DNA of 64,000 nucleotides from Exiguobacterium sp. s122 (lineage in GTDB: Bacteria; Bacillota; Bacilli; Exiguobacteriales; Exiguobacteriaceae). The position numbers and the translations under genes were made by a program. Shown here piece after piece: positions 1 to 6,683 of the stretch. The notes below the pieces were generated by a model, which was not told where the DNA came from, did no database searches, and worked only from the letters and a program-made list of their open reading frames with translations. Within the stretch, counting starts at the first letter, position 1. Each line of letters starts with the position of its first letter. The stretch covers positions 1,674,001 through 1,738,000 of the forward strand of contig NZ_JACSMD010000001.1 of assembly GCF_018618475.1 (NCBI RefSeq). Reading direction: 5' to 3'.

Positions 1-141
1 ATCGAGCGCCTCTCCTCCAGCAAAGTACGGACCGATGATATTAAAGAGTGATTCTTTCACTTTATCTGTCGTCGGACGTGTCGCCGACCCTGGGACAGCC
101 TTCAACCGTGTCCCTTTACGTTCTCCTGAAATAACGCGCAT
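1..141 (-). CDS. rsmD: 16S rRNA (guanine-966-N2)-methyltransferase RsmD, partial
   Basis: Only the first 47 codons are inside the window; the gene runs off the left edge. The translation begins [18 protein letters not shown] and continues with [15 protein letters not shown], the typical N-terminus of RsmD, which methylates G966 of 16S rRNA in the 30S subunit. A purine-rich ribosome-binding site (GGGGGAGAGAAC) precedes the ATG. In B. subtilis the homologue ylbH follows ylbF and ylbG, as here. A hairpin at 162-189 separates it from ylbG. Identity is strong from the N-terminus and the context, but the SAM-binding catalytic motifs lie outside the window. Confidence 0.9.
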   Translation of the reverse strand, partial: MRVISGERKGTRLKAVPGSATRPTTDKVKESLFNIIGPYFAGGEALD

Positions 142-161
142 TGTTCTCTCCCCCACCAGAA

Positions 162-189
162 AAGATGAAGGTGTCGCCACCTTCATCTT
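162..189 (-). terminator. Hairpin after ylbG
   Basis: A 12-bp perfect stem (162-173 with 178-189) with a 4-nt loop is followed on the minus strand by TTTTCT. It lies between the ylbG stop and the rsmD start, so it probably ends or attenuates the ylbFG transcript. Confidence 0.7.
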
Positions 190-197
190 GTTTCGTT

Positions 198-461
198 TTA
201 CTTCTGTTTCGGTTCATACGTCTCGGCGATGAACGGTCGTTCGCTACGGATGACATTCTCGACGAACGGTAGTGCCTGCATTTGTTCAATGACCGTTTCG
301 TGCCCTTCTAAATCTGTATACAAAAAGGCGTACTTCTCCCGCTTCGACACATAATACAAGTTCGCATATCGTCTGAGCACTTTCACTTGTTTTAGCGACT
401 GGACGTAGACGACAAGGCCGATTCGTCCGTTCCGCTCAAACGAGTTAGACAGCACATCCAC
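198..461 (-). CDS. ylbG: YlbG family (DUF2129) small protein
   Basis: About 87 residues, matching the YlbG/UPF0298 family: [20 protein letters not shown], then [15 protein letters not shown] and a C-terminal [13 protein letters not shown] stretch. Function is unknown. The reading frame is open back to 515, but that region lies inside ylbF. I chose the GTG at 461 because GGAGGAGG sits 8 nt upstream; GTG 455 is an equally legal alternative. The start overlaps the last codons of ylbF (stop at 445), so the two are probably translationally coupled. The order ylbF-ylbG-rsmD is as in B. subtilis. Confidence 0.85.
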   Translation of the reverse strand: MDVLSNSFERNGRIGLVVYVQSLKQVKVLRRYANLYYVSKREKYAFLYTDLEGHETVIEQMQALPFVENVIRSERPFIAETYEPKQK

Positions 462-897
462 AGCTTCCGCCTCCTCCGCCACAACTTCCTCCGCCGGAGC
501 AGCCGCCTTCATCAAAGAACGGGTTGCCCGTCGGGACTTTGATTTTCGGGGATACAGAGTGAGCCAACAAGCCGCTCACTTCCCCAAGCAATTTGTCCAG
601 ATTCCGCTCCGCTTTTTTAAACGCAGCCACTTCCGGTTGGACATCGAGTCGACGCTTAACAAGATGCATCTCTTTTTTGATGCGATCATGATCCGGGTGA
701 TGTTTACCGAATCGTTGCACGTACTCGTAATCTTCTTTCATGCGTAAAAATTCACGCTCGACGTCACGCGCCTCGACTGACGCCATGCGTGCCCGCTTTG
801 TCGTGATATATGTTTGGAACGATTCGCTCGACTCAATCAGTTCGGCCAACGTTTCGGCCCGATCGAGAAGATCAATCGTCTGTTCAGTGATAATCAT
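445..897 (-). CDS. ylbF: YlbF (RicF), subunit of the RNase Y regulatory complex
   Basis: A 150-residue YlbF/YmcA family protein, largely helical (MIITEQTIDLLDRAETLAEL at the N-terminus), the same length as B. subtilis YlbF (149 aa). In Bacillus, YlbF with YmcA and YaaT forms a [4Fe-4S]-containing complex that acts with RNase Y in mRNA maturation and influences Spo0A phosphorelay and biofilm genes. The C-terminus is a Gly/Ser tail carrying four cysteines (residues 133, 139, 146 and 148), consistent with cluster binding. The ATG at 897 has an AAAGGGTG ribosome-binding site; longer in-frame starts lack one. It overlaps ylbG by 17 nt. Confidence 0.9.
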   Translation of the reverse strand: MIITEQTIDLLDRAETLAELIESSESFQTYITTKRARMASVEARDVEREFLRMKEDYEYVQRFGKHHPDHDRIKKEMHLVKRRLDVQPEVAAFKKAERNLDKLLGEVSGLLAHSVSPKIKVPTGNPFFDEGGCSGGGSCGGGGGSCGCAV

Positions 898-958
898 GGC
901 TTTCACCCTTTCTGACATGATTTTACCACAATTGATTCCCTCTGTGAGCAATCGGCTT

Positions 959-964
959 TATAAT
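959..964 (+). promoter_or_regulatory. Candidate -10 element for the ATP-grasp gene
   Basis: Perfect TATAAT 45 bp upstream of the GTG start at 1009, in the divergent ylbF/ATP-grasp gap. The -35 is weak at 17-bp spacing (TTCCCT at 936-941). Confidence 0.4.
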
Positions 965-1008
965 TGAACGTGACTCATGCGTTCTCAATAGAAAGGAAGT
1001 GAATCACC

Positions 1009-1782
1009 GTGCCTGCACGGTGTCCGATGAAAAAAGTCTCTTTCAATATGATTCGCTCGGCTGGCATAAAAACCGACTACGCGAAACCTGAATACTATTT
1101 TGACCAACTCGATAAAGTGCGAGCCGCCGATCTCGTCTTATTTCCGGAATATTGGATGGTAAATTCCATTATATACGGCTTGAATAAATCCATCTATCCC
1201 TCACCGGCGACCTATCATCTCGGCCACGATAAAATCGAGATGACACGAGCGTTTAAAGCGACGTTCCCGGACCGCATTCCGAAAACGCTCATTTACGGAA
1301 AAAACGCCTATACGATCGAGCGGGTGCTCGAGGAATTCACTTATCCGTTCGTCGCCAAAACAGCGAAGTCGTCGATGGGTCAAGGCGTCTGGCTCATCAA
1401 ACACGAACAAGACTGGCTCGAGTACGTGGAGAAACACGACACGTTTTACGTACAAGAGTATATCCCGAACGACCGCGATCTTCGCATCATCATCATTGGC
1501 GAAGAAGTCGCCGGCGCTTACTGGCGGGTGAGTGAGGCGTTTCTAAATAACGTCGCCCAAGGTGCCACCTTCTCGTACGAGGAGATCCCACAAGACGTCG
1601 TCGAGGAAGTACTTGAAATCGCGAAGACGCTTCACATCAATCATGCGGCGTTCGACGTAATCGTCACACAAGAAGGGTTTTACATCCTTGAGTTCAACGT
1701 CTTCTTCGGTTCAGAAGGCCTCATGCCACTCGGTGTCCGCTTGCCTGAGAAGATTGAGTCCTACCTCGAGACGCTTCGCTGA
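1009..1782 (+). CDS. ATP-grasp domain protein (RimK/YheC-like ligase), unknown substrate
   Basis: A 257-residue ATP-grasp enzyme. Residues 1-80 are a short N-terminal domain (DLVLFPEYWMVNSIIYGL). The ATP-grasp fold follows: FVAKTAKSSMGQGVWLIK is the nucleotide-binding strand and glycine loop, FYVQEYIP the linker strand, and LEFNVFFGSEG supplies the Mg-binding Glu/Asn near the C-terminus. Members of this superfamily ligate carboxylates to amines through an acyl-phosphate. The substrate cannot be deduced, and no carrier peptide or partner enzyme is adjacent. The GTG start has AAGGAAGTGA 6 nt upstream; an ATG at 1027 is too far from it. The gene is divergent from ylbF and stands alone. Confidence 0.75.
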   Translation: MPARCPMKKVSFNMIRSAGIKTDYAKPEYYFDQLDKVRAADLVLFPEYWMVNSIIYGLNKSIYPSPATYHLGHDKIEMTRAFKATFPDRIPKTLIYGKNAYTIERVLEEFTYPFVAKTAKSSMGQGVWLIKHEQDWLEYVEKHDTFYVQEYIPNDRDLRIIIIGEEVAGAYWRVSEAFLNNVAQGATFSYEEIPQDVVEEVLEIAKTLHINHAAFDVIVTQEGFYILEFNVFFGSEGLMPLGVRLPEKIESYLETLR

Positions 1783-1883
1783 CCGTTCATCTTTTTTTCA
1801 CAATTTGAACACACGTTATTCCAACAACGTTTTTGAATATGATATGATGACATATGAGGTTTATTGAAAAAAGGGGGATTATG

Positions 1884-2243
1884 ATGAAATTTGAGCAGTT
1901 CCACATCGAGGGAAAAGAAATCCGCTTCGGTTTGCTCGAGACGATCATGGATCATCATCATTTCATCCGTGAAGGCGCTTGGGACTACGAGCGTGCGACG
2001 TATGATATGAAATACGAGAAGCAATCGACGGGCGAGACGTTTTACCTTCGCTTACCGGTCTACGCAATTGAGGGCCAAATCGAGGACCGTCACGCTGTCG
2101 TGAAAATGTTGACACCGATTCTCGGGAAACACTATTATCCACATGGCGTCGAGTATGACGAAGAGTTCCCAGAAGAAATCGTCCGCGACTGTGAGCGTCG
2201 CTTAACTGCTCTCGCTGAGACATTAGAAGTCAAACCCCTTTAA
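1884..2243 (+). CDS. YugN-like family protein
   Basis: About 119 residues with the YugN-like pattern: an N-terminal FEQFHIEGKEIRFGLLE, then GAWDYERATYDMKYE and a C-terminal amphipathic helix (DCERRLTALAETL). Family function is unknown; members are small cytoplasmic proteins of Bacilli. GGGGG lies 6 nt before the ATG at 1884; the preceding ATG at 1881 is also possible. It is a single gene, ended by the hairpin at 2232-2257, which overlaps its stop codon. Confidence 0.7.
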   Translation: MKFEQFHIEGKEIRFGLLETIMDHHHFIREGAWDYERATYDMKYEKQSTGETFYLRLPVYAIEGQIEDRHAVVKMLTPILGKHYYPHGVEYDEEFPEEIVRDCERRLTALAETLEVKPL

Positions 2244-2257
2244 TCGTAAAGGGGTTT
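2232..2257 (+). terminator. Rho-independent terminator of the YugN-like gene
   Basis: Stem AAACCCCTTTA/TAAAGGGGTTT with a 4-nt loop followed by a T run. It overlaps the last codons and stop of the gene. Confidence 0.85.
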
Positions 2258-2349
2258 TTCATTTGAAACCCTATGACTGTTCACCCATTCTTTGTTAACA
2301 AAAAAAGGACCCCTATAGAGTCCGGATCTCATCATGTTCAACCTCCAAG

Positions 2350-2841
2350 TCAAGCAGGTAAGTCCTCCACTCGAATAATCTTGCAGCCTTTCCCCTCGTA
2401 ATATTGAATCATCTCAGCAATCTTCTTTTGATCATAACTTGTTATACAATCGGACAGGACTTGAACATCATAGTTTGCTTTTCGCATGTTGTAACACGTC
2501 GACTTCACGCAGGCGATGGCATCCGCACCGGTGATGTAGAACGTCTCGACTTCATACTGCTCGATGAAGGCCGAGAACGCTTCGCTCGTTAACGCGTTTC
2601 CTTTATATTTCGTGAAGACGTGGTCAGACGCCACCTTCAAGTCCGGGACGAGTTCTGCCCCGCGCGTACCCGTTTTAAACGTCCTTGTTCCTGCTGAGAG
2701 ATTTTCATGACGGATGTAGACGACCGGCACGTCATGCTCGACGGCCCAATCAATCGAGTGATTGACGTTTTCAATCACGGTTTTGTAGTTTTTCGTAATA
2801 TCATTTTGAAGATCAATGACGACTAACGCTTCTTTTCCCAT
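2350..2841 (-). CDS. Isochorismatase-family cysteine hydrolase
   Basis: 163 residues with the fold and catalytic triad of the isochorismatase/nicotinamidase superfamily: Asp10 in ALVVIDLQND, Lys78 in VFTKYKGNAL and Cys111 in ADAIACVKSTCYN, preceded by the usual cis-peptide region. Such enzymes hydrolyse amide or vinyl-ether bonds in small molecules (nicotinamide, isochorismate, carbamoyl compounds), but sequence alone does not identify the substrate. GAGGAAAGAGG lies just upstream of the ATG. It is monocistronic, with no metabolic partner next to it. Confidence 0.85.
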   Translation of the reverse strand: MGKEALVVIDLQNDITKNYKTVIENVNHSIDWAVEHDVPVVYIRHENLSAGTRTFKTGTRGAELVPDLKVASDHVFTKYKGNALTSEAFSAFIEQYEVETFYITGADAIACVKSTCYNMRKANYDVQVLSDCITSYDQKKIAEMIQYYEGKGCKIIRVEDLPA

Positions 2842-2929
2842 CCTCTTTCCTCCTCATATCGAACAAATGGCTCGGTAGTCTTTTCTTTTCCTAATCATAA
2901 CAGAGTTCACTTATGGAAAATATAGGAAC

Positions 2930-3215
2930 AAATAAAAACGGACTGCGCTGCTACACTCGAACTGTAGATGAAACGAATCGTGCCATGCGATTTGGTTCGC
3001 CTTCTTTTCGGTTTAATAGTCCCGAGGCGCAATGCCCGACATAAAAGTGGAAGAAACGCAAAGACGAGTGGCCGCACAAGGGCGGCCTCTCGCGGCGCTC
3101 ATCCGACGGCGTCGTAGACTCCTATGGGAATAGCGAGCGAAGGGAGACGTAGTAGCGTTTAACGATACGGCTCCCTGTTCGCCCTAAGAGCGGAGACGCC
3201 AAGAGGATGAGTGAA
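2930..3215. other. Structured non-coding block, possible dispersed repeat or ncRNA
   Basis: There is no credible ORF between 2842 and 3267. The sequence is rich in nested inverted repeats. CTCATCC (3098-3104) pairs with GGATGAG (3205-3211); inside it GGCGTC (3108-3113) pairs with GACGCC (3195-3200). A long inner hairpin follows: GCGAAGGGAG (3137-3146) with CTCCC/TTCGC (3171-3182), then CGTA (3148-3151) with TACG (3166-3169), then a CGTT/AACG tip. A separate hairpin GGCCGC/GCGGCC lies at about 3070-3087 and another AATCG/CGATT near 2976-2993. From memory, the core resembles dispersed intergenic repeats common in Bacillaceae genomes. No second copy was seen in this window. Confidence 0.5.
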
Positions 3216-3234
3216 AACATTCTGTTCGTCAACA

Positions 3235-3263
3235 AACGGAGGACCGCAACGCGGCCCTCCGTT
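3235..3263 (-). terminator. Terminator of the Sco-downstream gene
   Basis: Stem AACGGAGG-A-CCGC / GCGG-C-CCTCCGTT with a 3-nt loop. It lies immediately downstream of the stop at 3268 and is followed on the minus strand by TGTTG. Confidence 0.65.
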
Positions 3264-3267
3264 GTCG

Positions 3268-3540
3268 TTACGTCGCGATGACGTTCAACGTCACATCGAC
3301 TTGCCCGAGCAACAAATCGAATTGATCTCGGATGTAACGGTACAACCGTTCCGCCTCAACGAGCGAGAGCGGTGCGATCACTTGATAATCGTAATGATTC
3401 TTTGATAAAGAAACGACTTTCACTTCCGGCAAGCCGAACTCGATTGCACTACACGCAATCAAATCCTCAATCGCCCGCTCCGCAATCGTGACATCTCCGT
3501 ATGAATAATCATTTCCAATCACAGCCATCGTATCGTTCAT
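3268..3540 (-). CDS. Small protein at the end of the ctaG cluster (YlbA position), unknown
   Basis: About 90 residues, soluble, no signal peptide. The pattern (GDVTIAERAIEDLIACSAIE, VKVVSLSKNHYDYQVIAPL, GQVDVTLNVIAT) vaguely recalls the Asp23/alkaline-shock fold, but I cannot assign it. The ATG at 3540 has GGAG 8 nt upstream, which lies in the 3' end of the Sco gene (stop at 3546). It is therefore almost certainly co-transcribed with ctaG, the DUF420 gene and Sco. That suggests, but does not prove, a link to oxidase biogenesis. Confidence 0.55.
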   Translation of the reverse strand: MNDTMAVIGNDYSYGDVTIAERAIEDLIACSAIEFGLPEVKVVSLSKNHYDYQVIAPLSLVEAERLYRYIRDQFDLLLGQVDVTLNVIAT

Positions 3541-3545
3541 CGTCT

Positions 3546-4160
3546 TCACTCCTTTTCAGCAACGAGCACGTTCACGTCCTCCATGATAGATTCGATATCG
3601 ACCGGTTGATCTCCTGTCGTCGCCATCTGCGCGACTGCCCGTACATCATGATGCCGATCGACGATGTACATCGTCGTCGCATGCGTGACGAGCCCACTGT
3701 TCGCTTTTGAATAATAGAACTGAAGCTGACGCGTGATGCGGTCGATATCCGCTTTTTCTCCCGTCAACACTTTCCAACCCGTCGGTTCGGCTTGAAAAGC
3801 AGCACCGTAATTTTCAAGCACCGGTACCGTATCGGTTTCCGGATCGACGGTAATGGCAACGAGTTCGACGTCGGTGCCATATAGTCCTTCGGTCTTCAAC
3901 TCTCGTTCGAGTTTCATGAAGTCTCGCAACGTGAGCGGACAGATATCAGGGCAGTTCGTGTAAAAGAACGTGACGACTTTGACTTTTCCGTTATCGGAAT
4001 TGTACGTCTCTCCATCTAATGCGTTCGTGAGTGTGAACGGTGTCGGCTCTTGAATGACCGGCAAGTCGTCCTGTTTAAAGAATATGAAATACGAGGCGAC
4101 GCCGATCGCGATCAGGACGGCAACCGTCAAACCGACCGTCGTGTAACTGTTCCGTTTCAT
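3546..4160 (-). CDS. SCO1/SenC family copper chaperone for cytochrome oxidase
   Basis: A 204-residue thioredoxin-fold protein anchored by one N-terminal membrane segment (residues about 8-28, LTVAVLIAIGVASYFIFF) with the domain outside the cell. The copper-binding motif CPDIC (Cys70, Cys74) lies in VVTFFYTNCPDICPLTL, and the third ligand His160 in SGLVTHATTMYIVDR. Sco proteins deliver copper to the CuA centre of oxidase subunit II, consistent with ctaC nearby. The ATG at 4160 has GGGGG 6 nt upstream; an in-frame GTG at 4184 overlaps the upstream stop. Co-transcribed with ctaG and the DUF420 gene. Confidence 0.9.
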   Translation of the reverse strand: MKRNSYTTVGLTVAVLIAIGVASYFIFFKQDDLPVIQEPTPFTLTNALDGETYNSDNGKVKVVTFFYTNCPDICPLTLRDFMKLERELKTEGLYGTDVELVAITVDPETDTVPVLENYGAAFQAEPTGWKVLTGEKADIDRITRQLQFYYSKANSGLVTHATTMYIVDRHHDVRAVAQMATTGDQPVDIESIMEDVNVLVAEKE

Positions 4161-4180
4161 CCTCATCCCCCTCTCTTGGG

Positions 4181-4642
4181 TCACCCTCCGATAATGGCGC
4201 GGAAGACGTTTGTCGTCTCACCAGGTTCAAACGCGACATAGAGGAGAACATACACGGTGACACCCGTGATGGCAGTGAAAAACCAGACGACCGATGCTTT
4301 CGGACCGATTTTGCGATGCTTCTCAATCTTATTTTTATAACCGAGGTAAAGCGTGATCAAGCCGAGCACGCCGCCCGTCGTGGCGAGTAAAATATGGAAA
4401 ATCATAAACGCCAAATAATATGGTTTCACGCTGTCTGGCCCACCGAACGCGGTGTTCCCGACGAAAATGGTACGGGATACATATAGAATAAAGAATGTCG
4501 TAGCGGCGACAGCTGCAGCCGTCATGACTTTCTTATGTTTCTCGATATCACGGCGGTCCCGTGCGATGATGACCCAGCCGATGGCGACTAAAATCGCACT
4601 GAGCACAATGAATGAAACACTAATCAATGCAAGATAATTCAT
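4181..4642 (-). CDS. DUF420 membrane protein (YozB/CtaM-like oxidase maturation factor)
   Basis: 153 residues with four predicted membrane helices (about 4-25, 40-60, 77-100 and 118-140) and the DUF420 signature, including HKKVMTAA, KPYYLAFMIFHILLA and EKHRKIGP. Conserved histidines near the helix ends are typical of the family. Homologues (YozB/CtaM) have been linked to maturation of haem-copper oxidases; I take that from memory. Its place between ctaG and the Sco chaperone gene supports an assembly role. Its stop overlaps the possible upstream start of the Sco gene. Confidence 0.85.
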   Translation of the reverse strand: MNYLALISVSFIVLSAILVAIGWVIIARDRRDIEKHKKVMTAAAVAATTFFILYVSRTIFVGNTAFGGPDSVKPYYLAFMIFHILLATTGGVLGLITLYLGYKNKIEKHRKIGPKASVVWFFTAITGVTVYVLLYVAFEPGETTNVFRAIIGG

Positions 4643-4665
4643 CGTTGTTTCCCCTTTGACTTAAC

Positions 4666-5589
4666 TCATTTTTTCTCTTGTTGCTCTTGCGGTGAGAACG
4701 ACATGCCTTCCTCAAGCGCGAGCGATTTCGTCCGACGCACCCAGCCGAAGAACGTCCAGCCGAAGAAGAAGCCGTACACGAGTTCTTGACCAAGCTTCAT
4801 CAATACCCCGCCGAAGCGTTGATCTTCAAGCGCGCTATTCGTCGCACCCATGAGCGCATTCAAATCGAGACCCGATACATCTCCGTTCGGCATACAGTAG
4901 CCGAGCACCGTCGCGAACGTCTCGACGTCCGTGTATGCATCATAAAGGATGTTATGGCTAAAGATAATCAACGCACAAGCCGGCGTTAACAGGACGCCGT
5001 TCGCAATGATATAAACCATTCGTTTCAAGTCAGACATGCCTTCCTCGTCTTCCGAGATGAATGGCGCGATGACCGGATACCACATCGTCAAGCTGAAGAC
5101 GACGAGCGCGCCGTGGAAGATGCGGTGGACACCATAGTTCGTCAACACGTAATCAAAGATGAATGGCATATGATACAACGTGAACAACGCATTGAACAAG
5201 ATGAGCGCGATGAGTGGCTTCGTCATGAACCGTAACGTCGGCCCGATTACTTTATAGCTAAATAATTTTTCAAATACCCAATACGGCAACCCATAAACGA
5301 CGAGTGCCGGTGCGAGCACGTAGACGAGTACCATCTGGAACATGTGTACCGAGAAGATAATGTGTGCAAATACGTCCACCGGGCTTCCAAATCCGATGTA
5401 ATACAAAACGATGGCAAACAACATGCTGAACTTTTGCAGCAACGTCGTCGACTCATATCCCCGCTTCGCCATTTTCTCTGTAACGACAGCGTAGAGGACG
5501 TACAGCCCTACCATGAGCAATCCGAAGAATGGACTCCAAAGCGTCATCCAATCGAACTGCCTGAGTAGCTCTGATGTATTCCAGAGCAT
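4666..5589 (-). CDS. ctaG: Cytochrome c oxidase assembly factor CtaG (caa3 type)
   Basis: 307 residues with seven or so membrane helices, typical of caa3_CtaG: LWSPFFGLLMVGLYVLYAVV, a conserved PVDVFAHIIFSVHMFQMVL, then a C-terminal WTFFGWVRR. In B. subtilis CtaG is needed for active caa3 oxidase and is thought to help build the CuB centre. The ATG at 5589 follows GGGGTGAAGGG; an in-frame start at 5637 has no ribosome-binding site and lies outside the conserved domain. It heads a four-gene group (ctaG, DUF420, sco, small protein) separated from ctaF by a hairpin at 5674-5719. Confidence 0.93.
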   Translation of the reverse strand: MLWNTSELLRQFDWMTLWSPFFGLLMVGLYVLYAVVTEKMAKRGYESTTLLQKFSMLFAIVLYYIGFGSPVDVFAHIIFSVHMFQMVLVYVLAPALVVYGLPYWVFEKLFSYKVIGPTLRFMTKPLIALILFNALFTLYHMPFIFDYVLTNYGVHRIFHGALVVFSLTMWYPVIAPFISEDEEGMSDLKRMVYIIANGVLLTPACALIIFSHNILYDAYTDVETFATVLGYCMPNGDVSGLDLNALMGATNSALEDQRFGGVLMKLGQELVYGFFFGWTFFGWVRRTKSLALEEGMSFSPQEQQEKK

Positions 5590-5673
5590 CCCTTCACCCC
5601 TTTTCTCTCTCTCCCAAAAACCAATGAAACCGTTCACTTCAAGATTACTATTCCTTTATTTTTGAAGTAAAGC

Positions 5674-5719
5674 AAAAAGGACCGAATCATCTGTGTTTCC
5701 ACAGATGTTCAATCCTTTG
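5674..5719 (-). terminator. Hairpin between ctaF and ctaG
   Basis: CATCTGTG/CACAGATG core, extended by AAAGGA/TCCTTT, then TTTTTGC on the minus strand. It probably reduces read-through from the ctaCDEF structural genes into the assembly-factor genes. Confidence 0.75.
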
Positions 5720-5725
5720 TCACAT

Positions 5726-6055
5726 TTACCAAATGAGCAGACGAAGTGCCGCTACCGTGATGATGGCGACAAAGATGCCAAGCCACATCATCCCGACGAT
5801 CCATGTGTTGCCACGGTTGTTCATATGCATGAAGATGTATAGCTGCAAGAACACTTGAATGATGGCGAGAATGATTAAGAAACCACCCGCTGCCCACACT
5901 GGCATGAGTTCAGCATATACCGCGCCGAACGCTACGAATGTGAGCAAAATCATCATTGCGAAACTGATCAACTGAAGTTGATATTCACGTCTCGACTCTG
6001 CTTTGACTTCAAGCTCCAACTGCTTGTGCGATTCGTTCATTGTACGTTTTTCCAT
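5726..6055 (-). CDS. ctaF: Cytochrome c oxidase subunit IVB (CtaF)
   Basis: 109 residues with a charged N-terminal tail and three membrane helices (about 28-50, 53-75 and 85-107), including IQVFLQLYIFMHMNNRG, the signature of the COX4_pro subunit of Gram-positive aa3/caa3 oxidases. It is a small structural subunit of complex IV. The ATG at 6055 is 1 nt downstream of the ctaE stop; an internal ATG at 6040 is also possible. It is the last gene of the ctaC-D-E-F run. Confidence 0.92.
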   Translation of the reverse strand: MEKRTMNESHKQLELEVKAESRREYQLQLISFAMMILLTFVAFGAVYAELMPVWAAGGFLIILAIIQVFLQLYIFMHMNNRGNTWIVGMMWLGIFVAIITVAALRLLIW

Positions 6056-6056
6056 A

Positions 6057-6683
6057 TTAGCTCACCATCCCTAGGAGATAGACGATCGAGAAGATGAAAA
6101 CCCAGACGACATCGATGAAGTGCCAGTAAAGGCTCGACACATAAAACTTTGGAGCGTTATGCACATCGATCGGACGATTCCAGTTACGAATGAGAAGCGT
6201 CGTAATCCAAAGGAGACCGAACGTCACGTGCGCGCCGTGGAATCCGACGAGCGTGTAGAACGCTGAACCGAATGCACTTGACGTGAACGTGTGACCGATA
6301 TGGTAGTAGTGGATGAACTCATAAATCTCAGCTGCAAGGAATCCTGCCCCGAGGACGAGCGTCACGATCAACCAGAACTTCATACGAGCTGGGTTGTTCG
6401 CTTTCATGTTCATCATCGCGAGTACACTCGTAAGTGAACTCGTGAGGAGGAGCATCGTCATCAAGAAGACGAGCCCCATCTCAAAAATATTGTACGACCG
6501 AAGTTCCTCTGGCGCACCAGAGTTCAAAAGACCGACATACGTTCCGAATAGCGAGGCGAAGAGAACCGTCTCTCCACCAAGGAAGAACCAGAAGGCCACA
6601 TATTTATTTTTCCCTTCCAGTGTGGCTTTCTCTGGATTGACCGGAATCCCGGTTACTGGGTGTTTTTCAACTGCATGTGCCAT
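6057..6683 (-). CDS. ctaE: Cytochrome c oxidase subunit III (CtaE)
   Basis: 208 residues with five membrane helices of the COX3 family: KYVAFWFFLGGETVLFASLF near the N-terminus, GFHGAHVTFGLLWI in the centre and YWHFIDVVWVFIFSIVYL at the C-terminus. Subunit III stabilises the proton-pumping core. The start codon directly abuts the ctaD stop (TAA-ATG), and the stop is 1 nt before the ctaF start, so all three are tightly coupled. Confidence 0.95.
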   Translation of the reverse strand: MAHAVEKHPVTGIPVNPEKATLEGKNKYVAFWFFLGGETVLFASLFGTYVGLLNSGAPEELRSYNIFEMGLVFLMTMLLLTSSLTSVLAMMNMKANNPARMKFWLIVTLVLGAGFLAAEIYEFIHYYHIGHTFTSSAFGSAFYTLVGFHGAHVTFGLLWITTLLIRNWNRPIDVHNAPKFYVSSLYWHFIDVVWVFIFSIVYLLGMVS

